Source: Vibrio metoecus
GTDB lineage: Bacteria > Pseudomonadota > Gammaproteobacteria > Enterobacterales > Vibrionaceae
Direction: 5' to 3'
NCBI RefSeq assembly: GCF_009665255.1
Contig: NZ_CP035687.1
Location: 558,001-622,000, forward strand
Length of the DNA: 64,000 nucleotides
Shown here: piece after piece, positions 34,721-43,021 of the stretch
Layout: the number at the start of each line of letters is the position of its first letter
How positions within the stretch are numbered: position 1 is the stretch's first letter
Translations under genes and position numbers: made by a program
The notes under the pieces: generated by a model
The model's database searches: none
Told to the model about the DNA's origin: nothing
The model's input: only the letters and a program-made list of their open reading frames with translations

Positions 34721-36007
34721 TTAGAACCAAATTTCAGTGTGAACACCGATCACGGTTTCGTCTTTGCTGTTGTTAATGCCAAGTTGTGATGCACTGGCTT
34801 TATCATCGGCAGAGATATAGCTTACATAAGGTTTAATTTGTGGACGACCAAAGTAATCAGCATTGACGGTAAATGCCGCAGCTAATTCTAGGTTGTAAAC
34901 ATCGCTCTCCACACTGTCACCTGTACGTCCCCAATATCCTTCAGCGCCTTCTTCATGCGCATAAGAACCGGTCATTTCAATACGTAGGTTGTCGTTCACT
35001 TTATAAGATGGACGAACTGCTACGATATAGCGTTTCAGATCTTTCGCGCCAAAGAGTTCATCCAGTGCGCCGAAATATGTGATTTCTGAACCCATTTGCC
35101 AGTTTTCGGAAATATTCAACACACCATAGGAGGTTAAAAACAGTGATTCTTGTTGATCATTACCACCAGACCAACCACCAAAGTTCACGCCGCGGTTTTG
35201 CGCAACGCCTTTGCCATAAGCAATCGCTGTTTGCGTCCAACCATCTAAACCATAGTAGCTAGAGTTCAGAGTCATTGCCGCACCGAAACCATCTTCAGAG
35301 CTGCTGTCTTGATTCGCTTGTTCCATATATTTGAAATCGAAGTCCAAGCTACCAAAACCTACATCAACACCGTAGTAATACAGATCGTATGACGTCAGTG
35401 TTTTACGCTCAGCGCCACGAGTCACCTCACCGGCATCAGGGTCGGCAACCACTACTGCAAAACCAGAAGTGTGACCTGCAAGTTTAGTTTGAATACCCGC
35501 ACCAACACCGGAAGATTGCTTCCAAAACTCACCCGACAGCAGTCCAGCAGCACGATTGAGGAAGCGTTGACCACCCCAAATAGAAGTATCTTCACCTAAA
35601 TAAGATAAACCGCCAATTTCAACAAAGGTTTCTTTTATTTCAAACTGCGCTTCATCATTTTTCTTTTGGCTACCTGAAGAAGAGTAAGCGTAAGAGTTCC
35701 CGTTACCATACTCAGAACGCACATTAAAGTTAGACCAAACACCATTTTGATGTTCAGTATGTTTCTTCAACACAAATTCAACTTGGTTGGTACTTTTGCC
35801 ATGCGTTCCTGCCGTTTTGTAATCTGGCTTGCCAAATTCTGTATCTACGGTTTCACCGTCAACAGTACGGAAATTCATCGATGCATAGCCGTGTACTTCC
35901 CAGCCATCTTTAATAACATCGGTAGCATTTTTAGCATCTTCAGCGAAAGCAGAACCAGCTGCGAGCGTTGCAGCCACTGCGGCAGCAATTACACTTACTT
36001 TTTTCAT
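34721..36007 (-). CDS. lamB: Maltoporin LamB (OmpS-like)
   Basis: 428 residues. Outer-membrane 18-stranded porin for maltose and maltodextrins. Signal peptide MKKVSVIAAAVAATLAAGSAFA; the mature start EDAKNATDVIKDGWEVHGYASMNF and the late WGRTGDSVESDVYNLELAAAF fit LamB, with aromatic greasy-slide candidates (GYASMNFR, WGGQRFLNRA) and a C-terminal Phe for BAM recognition. GGAG lies 6 bases before ATG 36007. Upstream MalT-box-like sequences indicate maltose induction. It would supply the sugars for glgX and the intracellular glucosidases nearby. Confidence 0.95.
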   Translation of the reverse strand: MKKVSVIAAAVAATLAAGSAFAEDAKNATDVIKDGWEVHGYASMNFRTVDGETVDTEFGKPDYKTAGTHGKSTNQVEFVLKKHTEHQNGVWSNFNVRSEYGNGNSYAYSSSGSQKKNDEAQFEIKETFVEIGGLSYLGEDTSIWGGQRFLNRAAGLLSGEFWKQSSGVGAGIQTKLAGHTSGFAVVVADPDAGEVTRGAERKTLTSYDLYYYGVDVGFGSLDFDFKYMEQANQDSSSEDGFGAAMTLNSSYYGLDGWTQTAIAYGKGVAQNRGVNFGGWSGGNDQQESLFLTSYGVLNISENWQMGSEITYFGALDELFGAKDLKRYIVAVRPSYKVNDNLRIEMTGSYAHEEGAEGYWGRTGDSVESDVYNLELAAAFTVNADYFGRPQIKPYVSYISADDKASASQLGINNSKDETVIGVHTEIWF

Positions 36008-36437
36008 CGTTAACTCCATTTAGGGTTTTTATTTTGGATTCTTCTCCCTCTTTTTTGTCGAGCCCCCAAAGGCAGAAAGTTGGCAGCATAAAAGAGAGGT
36101 AAGATGGGAACGAGTCCCCAGTTGTTTCAACTGTGGTGAGATTACGTGAGGTGGAAAAAAGCGACTTCCTCCACCCCATTTTTATTTGGGGGGGAGGAGA
36201 AAGGATGAGAAAAATTACAGTATGCTGTTTTTAAAACTCAGATCACGTTATTTGGGGGGAGTAGGTTAGCCACTTTCTAAATAAACCAATACAAAGTGTC
36301 TAAACGATCACTATTCAGCCCAATTTCTACGTTCAATATGAAAGAAAATTACAGATAAATATTTGTGACCGCGCGCTTGACCTGAGACAGCCAAAGCCTT
36401 TTACTTAATAACGTGGTGCGCTAAACAACGATTAAAA
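36008..36437. promoter_or_regulatory. lamB-glgX divergent region with MalT-box-like sequences
   Basis: 430 bases. Near matches to the MalT box GGGGA(T/G)GAGG: GGGGAGGAGA at 36191-36200 (9/10, plus), GGGGAGTAGG at 36256-36265 (9/10, plus) and GGGGTGGAGG at 36168-36177 (9/10, minus). Further partial matches lie alongside (36201-36210). Clusters of boxes in mixed orientation are normal for MalT promoters. The layout supports joint control of lamB-malM and glgX. Confidence 0.6.
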
Positions 36438-38408
36438 ATGAAAATGAACCGATCAACGCCTTTCCCATTGGGAGCAACGCTCGATGACGAGGGTTGTAAC
36501 TTCGCAATATATACTCCTGCCAATAAAGATATTTTATTGGCTCTTTTTCATGCTGATGGAAGTTATGAAACTCATCAGCTTGAGCAGGAATATGCAGGGA
36601 TTAAATACACTTATATCCCTGGTGTTCACTCAGGACAAAAGTATGGGTATTTAATTCAACTTAATGATGAGTTGCATTATATTGCTGACCCTTACGCTCG
36701 TGCATTAGATAGTTCGCTGCACTACGTACCGCCCTTTGATAGCCATAAGAGCTTTGACCTGCCGAAATGTATCGTCACCAGTGTGCAATTTGATTGGCAA
36801 AGCGTGCCTAAACCGCGTATCGCCCGCGATGAAATGGTGCTATTTGAAACCCATGTTAAAGGTTTAACACGACTCAACCCAGAGGTTGAGCCCCCTCTGC
36901 GCGGCAAATATTTAGGTTTGGTCAGTCAGCCGATGCTGGATTTTTATCGCCAACAAAATATCAATACACTTCAACTACTGCCAATTGCCGCCTGCATGCA
37001 TGAGCCTCATCTGCTGGAAAGTGACAAAGTCAATTACTGGGGGTACAACCCTTACCTATTTATGGCTCCCGACCCACGTTATGCCAACACAGATGCAGTA
37101 CATGAGCTCAAAACGACGATTCGAGAGCTGCACCGCCATGGTATTCAAGTCATTCTGGATGTGGTTTACAACCATACGGCTGAAGGCGGTGCAAATGGGC
37201 CGGTATTTAACTTAAAAGCCCTCGACCCGAATTATTATTTGCACCACGGTGAGCACTACGCTAATTACACTGGATGCGGAAATACGGTGGATCTTTCCAA
37301 CCAAGCAGCACTCAATTTAGTCATGGACACTCTGCGCTGTTGGGTAACGGAATATCAGATTGACGGTTTTCGTTTTGATTTAGCCGCCACCCTCGGCCGT
37401 CGTGGCGATGAGTTCAGCAAAGAAGCGGCGTTTTTCAAAGCGGTGGCACAAGATCCGGTACTGCGTGAGGTCAAACTGATCGCCGAACCTTGGGATATTG
37501 GTCCCAACGGTTATCAAGTGGGCAACTTTCCTTTTGGCTGGAATGAAACCAACGACAAACTGCGCGATATTACCCGCAGCTTCTGGCGTGGCGATCTTGG
37601 CTTTTTGAAAGAGTTTGCCACTCGCCTTATGGGATCACGTGATTTGTACAGCGCCGCCAACTGGCCATACAAACTGACCGTTAACTACATCACCTATCAT
37701 GATGGGTTTACGCTGCAAGACTTAGTCTCCTACAAGCACAAGCACAACGAAGCAAACGGCGAACAAAATCGAGATGGTCATGGTGATAACCGCTCTGACA
37801 ACTACGGTTTTGAAGGTGAAACCGACAGTATTGTGATCCGCGCGACTCGTGAACGCCAGAAACGCAACTTCATGGCAAGTTTACTGTTTGCATTTGGTAT
37901 TCCACATATTCTCACTGCCGATGTGCTCTCCCATACTCAGAAAGGCAACAATAATGCCTACTGCCAAGATAACGATATCAGTTGGTTAAACTGGGACAAT
38001 AACGAAACCAAACAAGATTTTCGTGAATGGTTAGCCGATATGGTAGCGGCTAGACAAACTTATATGGTGCCATTTATCCGAGCTTTCAGTGGCGAAAACC
38101 GTAACAACAACCGAATAGCTTGGCGTCGTGTTGATGGAAAAACCATGGATATGGATGATTGGAATCGTCTTTCTTCTGTTGCCTTGCATATCGGTATCGG
38201 CAGTGACGGCCCTGAGATGCTCTATTTGATTAACCAGACCAATGCGCCAGCACGCTTTATCTTACCGAAAGACCGGCAACAAGACTGGTATGTAATTTGT
38301 GACACCAACATGCGCCATGCACAACCAGGTCACGCAGAAGGTGAAATACTGCAACTCCCGGTTTCAATGTCGATTTTGTACTATCAACCGAAAAAGAAGG
38401 GCGGGTGA
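36438..38408 (+). CDS. glgX: Glycogen/limit-dextrin debranching enzyme GlgX
   Basis: 656 residues. Hydrolyses alpha-1,6 branches of glycogen or imported limit dextrins in the cytoplasm. An N-terminal CBM48-like domain (PFPLGATLDDEGCNFAIYTP) precedes the GH13 barrel: VILDVVYNHTAEGG (region I), DGFRFDLAATLGR (nucleophile Asp), VKLIAEPWDIGPNGYQVG (acid/base Glu) and NYITYHDGFTLQDLVSYKHKHNEANGE (third acid). Divergent from lamB with MalT-like boxes between, so it probably belongs to the maltose regulon rather than a glg operon. The ribosome site is weak. Confidence 0.95.
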   Translation: MKMNRSTPFPLGATLDDEGCNFAIYTPANKDILLALFHADGSYETHQLEQEYAGIKYTYIPGVHSGQKYGYLIQLNDELHYIADPYARALDSSLHYVPPFDSHKSFDLPKCIVTSVQFDWQSVPKPRIARDEMVLFETHVKGLTRLNPEVEPPLRGKYLGLVSQPMLDFYRQQNINTLQLLPIAACMHEPHLLESDKVNYWGYNPYLFMAPDPRYANTDAVHELKTTIRELHRHGIQVILDVVYNHTAEGGANGPVFNLKALDPNYYLHHGEHYANYTGCGNTVDLSNQAALNLVMDTLRCWVTEYQIDGFRFDLAATLGRRGDEFSKEAAFFKAVAQDPVLREVKLIAEPWDIGPNGYQVGNFPFGWNETNDKLRDITRSFWRGDLGFLKEFATRLMGSRDLYSAANWPYKLTVNYITYHDGFTLQDLVSYKHKHNEANGEQNRDGHGDNRSDNYGFEGETDSIVIRATRERQKRNFMASLLFAFGIPHILTADVLSHTQKGNNNAYCQDNDISWLNWDNNETKQDFREWLADMVAARQTYMVPFIRAFSGENRNNNRIAWRRVDGKTMDMDDWNRLSSVALHIGIGSDGPEMLYLINQTNAPARFILPKDRQQDWYVICDTNMRHAQPGHAEGEILQLPVSMSILYYQPKKKGG

Positions 38409-38766
38409 ACACCGCATTAACACTCAAAAACTGAATTTCCTTGCTCGTAAAAGTGGCCGCATTCGCGTGCCACTTTCAGCGATACCCCTGCATCTGGAAT
38501 ATGCAAGCTCCATTCAAGAAGCACAAAACAACCCTATTCCACAGCGCCTATGGCTAACCAAACAAGTCTTTCGATAACAACCACACTGAGTTTATTGTTT
38601 TTAATGATTGACATCCCACCTCTTACTCTCTAATATCCGCGCCCAGCAAAAACGGAGCCGTAACGGCTCGAATTTTCAAGAGCTTAACCGCTCTTCACCA
38701 GCTGATCCCGGTCAGTTGTCTTTTCGTTTTTATAAAGAAAGAGACAACAAGAAATCGAGATTCGGC
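38409..38766. other. Hairpin-rich leader of the Nramp-like transporter
   Basis: 358 bases. Four potential stems follow each other: GAGCCG (38655-38660)/CGGCTC (38664-38669); AAGAGC (38678-38683)/GCTCTT (38690-38695); CTGA/TCAG around 38701-38714; and GTTGTC/GACAAC around 38714-38751. They lie just upstream of the start codon. The set resembles a structured 5' UTR, but I cannot assign it to a known riboswitch. The first half (38409-38640) shows nothing clear. Confidence 0.4.
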
Positions 38767-39981
38767 ATGACCACCAAAGCACACACTCATCTCAAGACTG
38801 ACTGGCAATCGAAAGCCATTTTAAGCGTCGCGTTCCTGATGGCGACCACTTCTGTCGGTCCAGGTTTTCTAACCCAAACAGCAGTATTTACCAACATCTA
38901 CAAAGTTGACATGGCATTTCCGGTGTTTGCCTCCATGTTCATCACTTTTGGTATCGTGATGAATCTGTGGCGAATTGTGGGGGTCGCAGGCTTACGCATC
39001 CAAGATATCGCCAATAAAATTGCCCCAGGAGCCGGTTATTTTATCGGGATATTACTGGCGCTCGGCGCCGTTGCCTTTAACTTCGGCAATGTCAGCGGAG
39101 CTGCGCTAGGCATCAATGTGCTGACTGGCGTTGATACCACTTGGGGCGCCTTATTTACTGGTGTTGTTGGGTGTTTACTGTTTGTGGTTCATAACGCCTC
39201 AAAGCGCATGGATCAGATGGCGCGTTACTTAGGCCTATTCATGATTGTATTGATTGCCTACGTCGCCATGACTAGCCTGCCTCCGATGGGAGAAACACTG
39301 ACAGCCGCTGTCATGCCGACCGATATGGGTAGCCTATTGCTTCCGACCCTAACTATTGTTGGAGGGGCAGTCGGTGGTTACTACACGGGTGCACAACGCT
39401 TGGTTGATGTGGGTCTACAAGGTCAGAACTCTGTTGAGCACATCAAGAAAGCCGCTTGGGCTGGCATTTCAATTGCTGTAGTGATCCGAATTCTGCTGTT
39501 CATGGCGATTTTCGGTGTCATTGCAACCGGCGCTTCACTCGATAACACTAATCCTGCTGCTGATGCCTTTCGTCAGGGCGCCGGAGAAATGGGCTATTTT
39601 ATCTTTGGCCTAGTGCTGTTTGTTGCCTCTATCACTTCCGTCGTCGGCAATTCTTATATGGCGATTTCCCTCATCAAAACCTTGTTTCCTGTGGTTGCAC
39701 GCAACGAAAAAGCATGGTGTGTTGGCTTCATCATTCTAACGAGTGTAGGGACAGTCATGATGAATATGCCCATTCTGCTGCTCATGTTGGCAGGACTGGT
39801 TAACAGTATTATTCTTCCTGTGGTGCTTGGTTTTGTGCTTGCGGCAACCCGTCGGAAAGAGATTGTTGGTGACTACAAGCACCCGATTTACCTGACCGCC
39901 ATTGGCGCATTGATTGTGGTCGTGATGGCGGTATCTAGCTTCAGTAACATCCAGAACTTTATCGGAAAATTCATCGGTTAA
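38767..39981 (+). CDS. Nramp-related membrane transporter without the DPGN metal motif
   Basis: About 404 residues with eleven likely membrane helices. TM1 starts like Nramp (SVGPGFLTQTAVF) but where Nramp has DPGN it reads TNIY. The TM6 metal motif MPHN is also absent; the region reads VGGAVGGYYTGAQRLVDVG. Other Nramp-like stretches are ALGAVAFNFGNVSGAALGINVL and ITSVVGNSYMAISLIKTLF. It may carry a different ion or an organic substrate. ATG 38767 starts a normal N-terminus; the frame is open for 53 codons upstream but these overlap the hairpin leader and lack a ribosome site. Confidence 0.75.
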   Translation: MTTKAHTHLKTDWQSKAILSVAFLMATTSVGPGFLTQTAVFTNIYKVDMAFPVFASMFITFGIVMNLWRIVGVAGLRIQDIANKIAPGAGYFIGILLALGAVAFNFGNVSGAALGINVLTGVDTTWGALFTGVVGCLLFVVHNASKRMDQMARYLGLFMIVLIAYVAMTSLPPMGETLTAAVMPTDMGSLLLPTLTIVGGAVGGYYTGAQRLVDVGLQGQNSVEHIKKAAWAGISIAVVIRILLFMAIFGVIATGASLDNTNPAADAFRQGAGEMGYFIFGLVLFVASITSVVGNSYMAISLIKTLFPVVARNEKAWCVGFIILTSVGTVMMNMPILLLMLAGLVNSIILPVVLGFVLAATRRKEIVGDYKHPIYLTAIGALIVVVMAVSSFSNIQNFIGKFIG

Positions 39982-40060
39982 TGTTTCCGAAGCACGCTAA
40001 TCAGCGAACGATATGGTATTTTGCTGAGCCGATAACTCAAAGACGAAGAGAGGAAAACTC

Positions 40061-40312
40061 ATGAACCCGATTCTAGCCATGTTGAAAGAAAACAATATCA
40101 GCACTGAGCAGATCCATGCGCTGTTTCAAACCCTTACCCAAAACCCGTTGGCAGCAATGGTAACGTTGGCGCAACTGGGTTTACCACAAGAAAAACTGCA
40201 AATGTTACTCGCGCAAGTCATGCAGAACCCAGCTTTAATCAAGCAAGCCGTTGAAGAACTTGGGCTCGATTTTGCCCAAGTTGAAGCAGCTAAAGCTAAG
40301 CTGCAACAATAA
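40061..40312 (+). CDS. DUF2999 small protein
   Basis: 83 residues, all helical by appearance (MNPILAMLKENNISTEQIHALFQTLTQNP, LGLPQEKLQMLLAQVMQNP), matching the DUF2999 family of Vibrionaceae. Two similar segments ending QNP suggest an internal duplication. No membrane helix or signal. GAGAGGAAAACTC precedes ATG. Function unknown. A strong terminator follows. Confidence 0.8.
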   Translation: MNPILAMLKENNISTEQIHALFQTLTQNPLAAMVTLAQLGLPQEKLQMLLAQVMQNPALIKQAVEELGLDFAQVEAAKAKLQQ

Positions 40313-40332
40313 GCGAACAACTTTCGTCATAG

Positions 40333-40369
40333 GGCTATGGATGCTATCAGGGCGTCCATAGCCTTTTTT
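40333..40369 (+). terminator. Rho-independent terminator of the DUF2999 gene
   Basis: GGCTATGGA (40333-40341) pairs with TCCATAGCC (40355-40363), followed by six T. Confidence 0.9.
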
Positions 40370-40519
40370 CTTGGTCCCCATTTCGAGCCCATCGACTCGG
40401 TACCATCCCTCTCGCCATCAAAAGAGTTAATTCATGTTTACACTTTGGAGTCATAAAAAGTTGGCAGCCACGCGATAGAAAAGCGTAATAAGCAGCACAT
40501 AATTTCATGTAATTAATGC

Positions 40520-40641
40520 AATTGGTGTTATACTCACCACCAATTTTTCAGTCAGGGTGACTAACATCTCTCGGCTGAACCGCAACCTGGACCGCGCATT
40601 TAACATACGGAAGTGACCAACCCGCGTTACCACGAGGTCAC
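40520..40641 (+). other. Structured leader of the chemoreceptor gene
   Basis: AATTGGTG (40520-40527) pairs with CACCAATT (40538-40545) followed by T, a terminator-like hairpin. Closer to the gene, GTGACC (40613-40618) pairs with GGTCAC (40636-40641), which would cover the only GAGG near the start codon. It does not match the c-di-GMP riboswitch as I remember it. Confidence 0.35.
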
Positions 40642-40650
40642 ACACTCTCT

Positions 40651-42282
40651 ATGTCTTTCTTCAAAAATTTAGCGATAGGCAAAAAAATCGCGGTCGCGTT
40701 TGGCGTGATTGCATTGATCAACTTAGCTTTTGGTGGCTACCTTTATAGCTCCCTTCATACCATTAAAAGCGATGTGCTCAATCTGACTGACGATACCATG
40801 CCTTCGATGATGCTCGTCAACGGCATCAAGTACAATATGTCATCCGTACGCCGAGCACAAATTAGCCTACTCGCTTCCACCGATGAGGCCGAAATCGCGG
40901 ATGATATTCGTTGGATGAACGATCACTACCAACAGATCGCCCAAGATCTCGACCGTTATGAACGCAGCATCTGGACCGACTATGAACGCAATATTTTCAT
41001 GCCAGTGAAAACACTATGGCAAGAATATCTGCGTCAGCTAGGCTCGTTTAACAGCGATATCCAACAACAAGAGAAGATCAAAGCACAGCAAGATCTGCAA
41101 CGTTCTCTGCCGACTTTTGAGAAATTGGAAAGCGCAATTGATGATCTTCTCAAGCTCAATCTCTCTTATGTGGATGAAAACCGCAGCGAGTTGACGGTAC
41201 TGATTGATAACATTAGCCAATTCTCAGTCACCAGTATTGTTTCCCTACTTGGTTTCATGTGTGTGGTTACTTGGCTATTAACCAATCTGATCTGCCGTCC
41301 TCTGCTGCAAGTGGTAGGCCAAGCCCATGCCATTGCAGAAGGCAATTTGGCACACCGCTTAGATCGAACCACGATTGGCGATGATGAGTTGGGCGAGCTC
41401 GCCGATGCGTGCAGCAAAATGCAAGATAACCTGCGCGAGATGGTTGAAGAGATCATTACGGGTGCAACACAGCTGTCTCATGCGGTAGATGAAGTGAGTG
41501 CCGTATCTGAGCAAACTTCACAGGGGATGCAAATCCAGCAAGAAGAAGTGATGCAGATTGCCACCGCAATGGCAGAAATGAAATCCACCGTTGCTGAAGT
41601 GGCTCGTAATACTGAAGTAGCCTCGGATGCATCACGTGACAGTAGCCAGCACGCCAATGTCGGCTCACAGCAAATGCATACGGTGAATGACTCGATCCAG
41701 CAAGTCAATCAAGAGATCAACCGTGCTGAACAGCGCGTTCTGGAGCTAGAAAATCAAGCACAGCAAATCAACATGGTCGTCGATGTGATCAGTAACATTG
41801 CTGATCAAACCAACCTTCTTGCGCTCAACGCCGCGATTGAAGCTGCGCGTGCAGGCGAACAAGGTCGTGGTTTTGCCGTCGTAGCCGATGAAGTTCGTGC
41901 GTTAGCAGGCAAAACTCAGCAATCGACGGGTGATATTGTAGAAATCATTCAGAGTTTGCAAAGCTGTGCAGAAAAAGCACGCCAAGCAACCGCTAACAGC
42001 AGCTCATTGATCAACCACTGTGTTCAACAAAGCCAAGATACTCAACAAGCCATCGAACAAATTCGCCAACAGAGTGGCCAAATTGCAGATATGACCATTC
42101 AAATTGCAAGCGCCTGTGGTGAACAAGATTCAGTGAGCGAAGAGTTAAGTCGTAATATCGAACGCATTAACGAATCAGCCAAACAAGTGGCTCAGGGATC
42201 ATCAAGCGCCGCACAATCTTGTGTTGAGCTAAGCCAGCTCGCTAGCCAACTGCAAAATACGGTACAACGCTTCCGTTTGTAA
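40651..42282 (+). CDS. Methyl-accepting chemotaxis protein (4HB type)
   Basis: 543 residues. TM1 (IAVAFGVIALINLAFGGYLY), a periplasmic four-helix-bundle-like domain (residues about 33-190), TM2 (VTSIVSLLGFMCVVTWLLTNLI), HAMP (about 212-265) and the signalling hairpin with the conserved tip VISNIADQTNLLALNAAIEAARAGEQGRGFAVVADEVRALA. It passes ligand information to CheA/CheW in the inner membrane array. No CheR/CheB pentapeptide at the C-terminus (ends VQRFRL). Ligand unknown. Preceded by a hairpin-rich leader. Confidence 0.93.
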   Translation: MSFFKNLAIGKKIAVAFGVIALINLAFGGYLYSSLHTIKSDVLNLTDDTMPSMMLVNGIKYNMSSVRRAQISLLASTDEAEIADDIRWMNDHYQQIAQDLDRYERSIWTDYERNIFMPVKTLWQEYLRQLGSFNSDIQQQEKIKAQQDLQRSLPTFEKLESAIDDLLKLNLSYVDENRSELTVLIDNISQFSVTSIVSLLGFMCVVTWLLTNLICRPLLQVVGQAHAIAEGNLAHRLDRTTIGDDELGELADACSKMQDNLREMVEEIITGATQLSHAVDEVSAVSEQTSQGMQIQQEEVMQIATAMAEMKSTVAEVARNTEVASDASRDSSQHANVGSQQMHTVNDSIQQVNQEINRAEQRVLELENQAQQINMVVDVISNIADQTNLLALNAAIEAARAGEQGRGFAVVADEVRALAGKTQQSTGDIVEIIQSLQSCAEKARQATANSSSLINHCVQQSQDTQQAIEQIRQQSGQIADMTIQIASACGEQDSVSEELSRNIERINESAKQVAQGSSSAAQSCVELSQLASQLQNTVQRFRL

Positions 42283-42308
42283 TTCTACGCAACATCATTA
42301 ACTCAACA

Positions 42309-42338
42309 GGGGCGACTCAACATCGCCCCCGTTTTTTT
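42309..42338 (+). terminator. Rho-independent terminator of the chemoreceptor gene
   Basis: GGGGCGA (42309-42315) pairs with TCGCCCC (42323-42329), then a run of T. Confidence 0.88.
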
Positions 42339-42413
42339 GAAGACTTGAGTCTTCTTCAGTTCGTTCAGCACGTGGCCGAAACGCTTAGCACTGTGCCTCA
42401 TCGAAGCCAATGC

Positions 42414-42821
42414 TTAGTTCCACTCACACTCAATGGAACTTATCGGGGCAGCATTTTCATCAAAACAGACATAAGCGGATTTTGCTTGGTTAGCATCAAA
42501 GGTGATGTATCCCGCTTTCACCTCTTCTTTTCTAAATGAGAGCTGGCTAGCTTGAACTTCTTGCCCATTGATCAATGTCGCTTTAAGGCGTTTCGTCAGC
42601 CATACCGCTACTTTTTCCTGACGCTGAGAAAGCGTTAGCGTAATTTCTGCGCAGCGTAGTGGTGGATTCGCCAAGAGCGTGGTGCTCCCTTCTTTTTCCA
42701 CCATTTGATAGCCGCGATCCACATCCTGCAGTTGATGAATAGCCACTTCACAAACCGGCGCACTCCACGCCCCTAATGACACCATACTCAAACTCATTAC
42801 TACGAGTTTTCTCCACACCAT
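42414..42821 (-). CDS. Small secreted protein of unknown family, four cysteines
   Basis: 135 residues with a Sec signal (MVWRKLVVMSLSMVSLGAWSA). The mature protein has exactly four cysteines (APVCEVAI, PLRCAEIT, AYVCFDE, SIECEWN), which could form two disulfides in the periplasm. The pattern of beta-like segments suggests a small beta-sandwich. I do not recognise the family. It is separate from the solute-binding gene upstream on the same strand, with a hairpin between them. Confidence 0.7.
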   Translation of the reverse strand: MVWRKLVVMSLSMVSLGAWSAPVCEVAIHQLQDVDRGYQMVEKEGSTTLLANPPLRCAEITLTLSQRQEKVAVWLTKRLKATLINGQEVQASQLSFRKEEVKAGYITFDANQAKSAYVCFDENAAPISSIECEWN

Positions 42822-42966
42822 CGTATTTCTCCATCAAAATCGTTTAGGAAGACTAACCTTATGTGTTCGCAAACGCTGTCAAAAAATAGTGAATTCCTGT
42901 TTAGCAAAACTGAACATGATTCTAACTTGCCAACCACGCGCAATTCTTTTGAAGAGAGCCTAGCAA

Positions 42967-42998
42967 CAACAAAGCGGCCTTTTGATGCCGCTTTGTTG
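42967..42998 (-). terminator. Long hairpin after the solute-binding protein gene
   Basis: CAACAAAGCGGC (42967-42978) pairs with GCCGCTTTGTTG (42987-42998), a perfect 12-base stem with an 8-base loop. No long T run follows on the minus strand, so termination may be partial. Confidence 0.6.
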
Positions 42999-43021
42999 GT
43001 CACACGATGATTTGTTAAAAC

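Noticed and set aside
38655..38695. Guanidine-II (mini-ykkC) riboswitch
   Set aside because: The two hairpin loops read TAA and TTAACC, not the ACGR loops that class requires.
40560..40641. c-di-GMP riboswitch before the chemoreceptor
   Set aside because: The conserved core sequences of c-di-GMP-I that I remember are not present.
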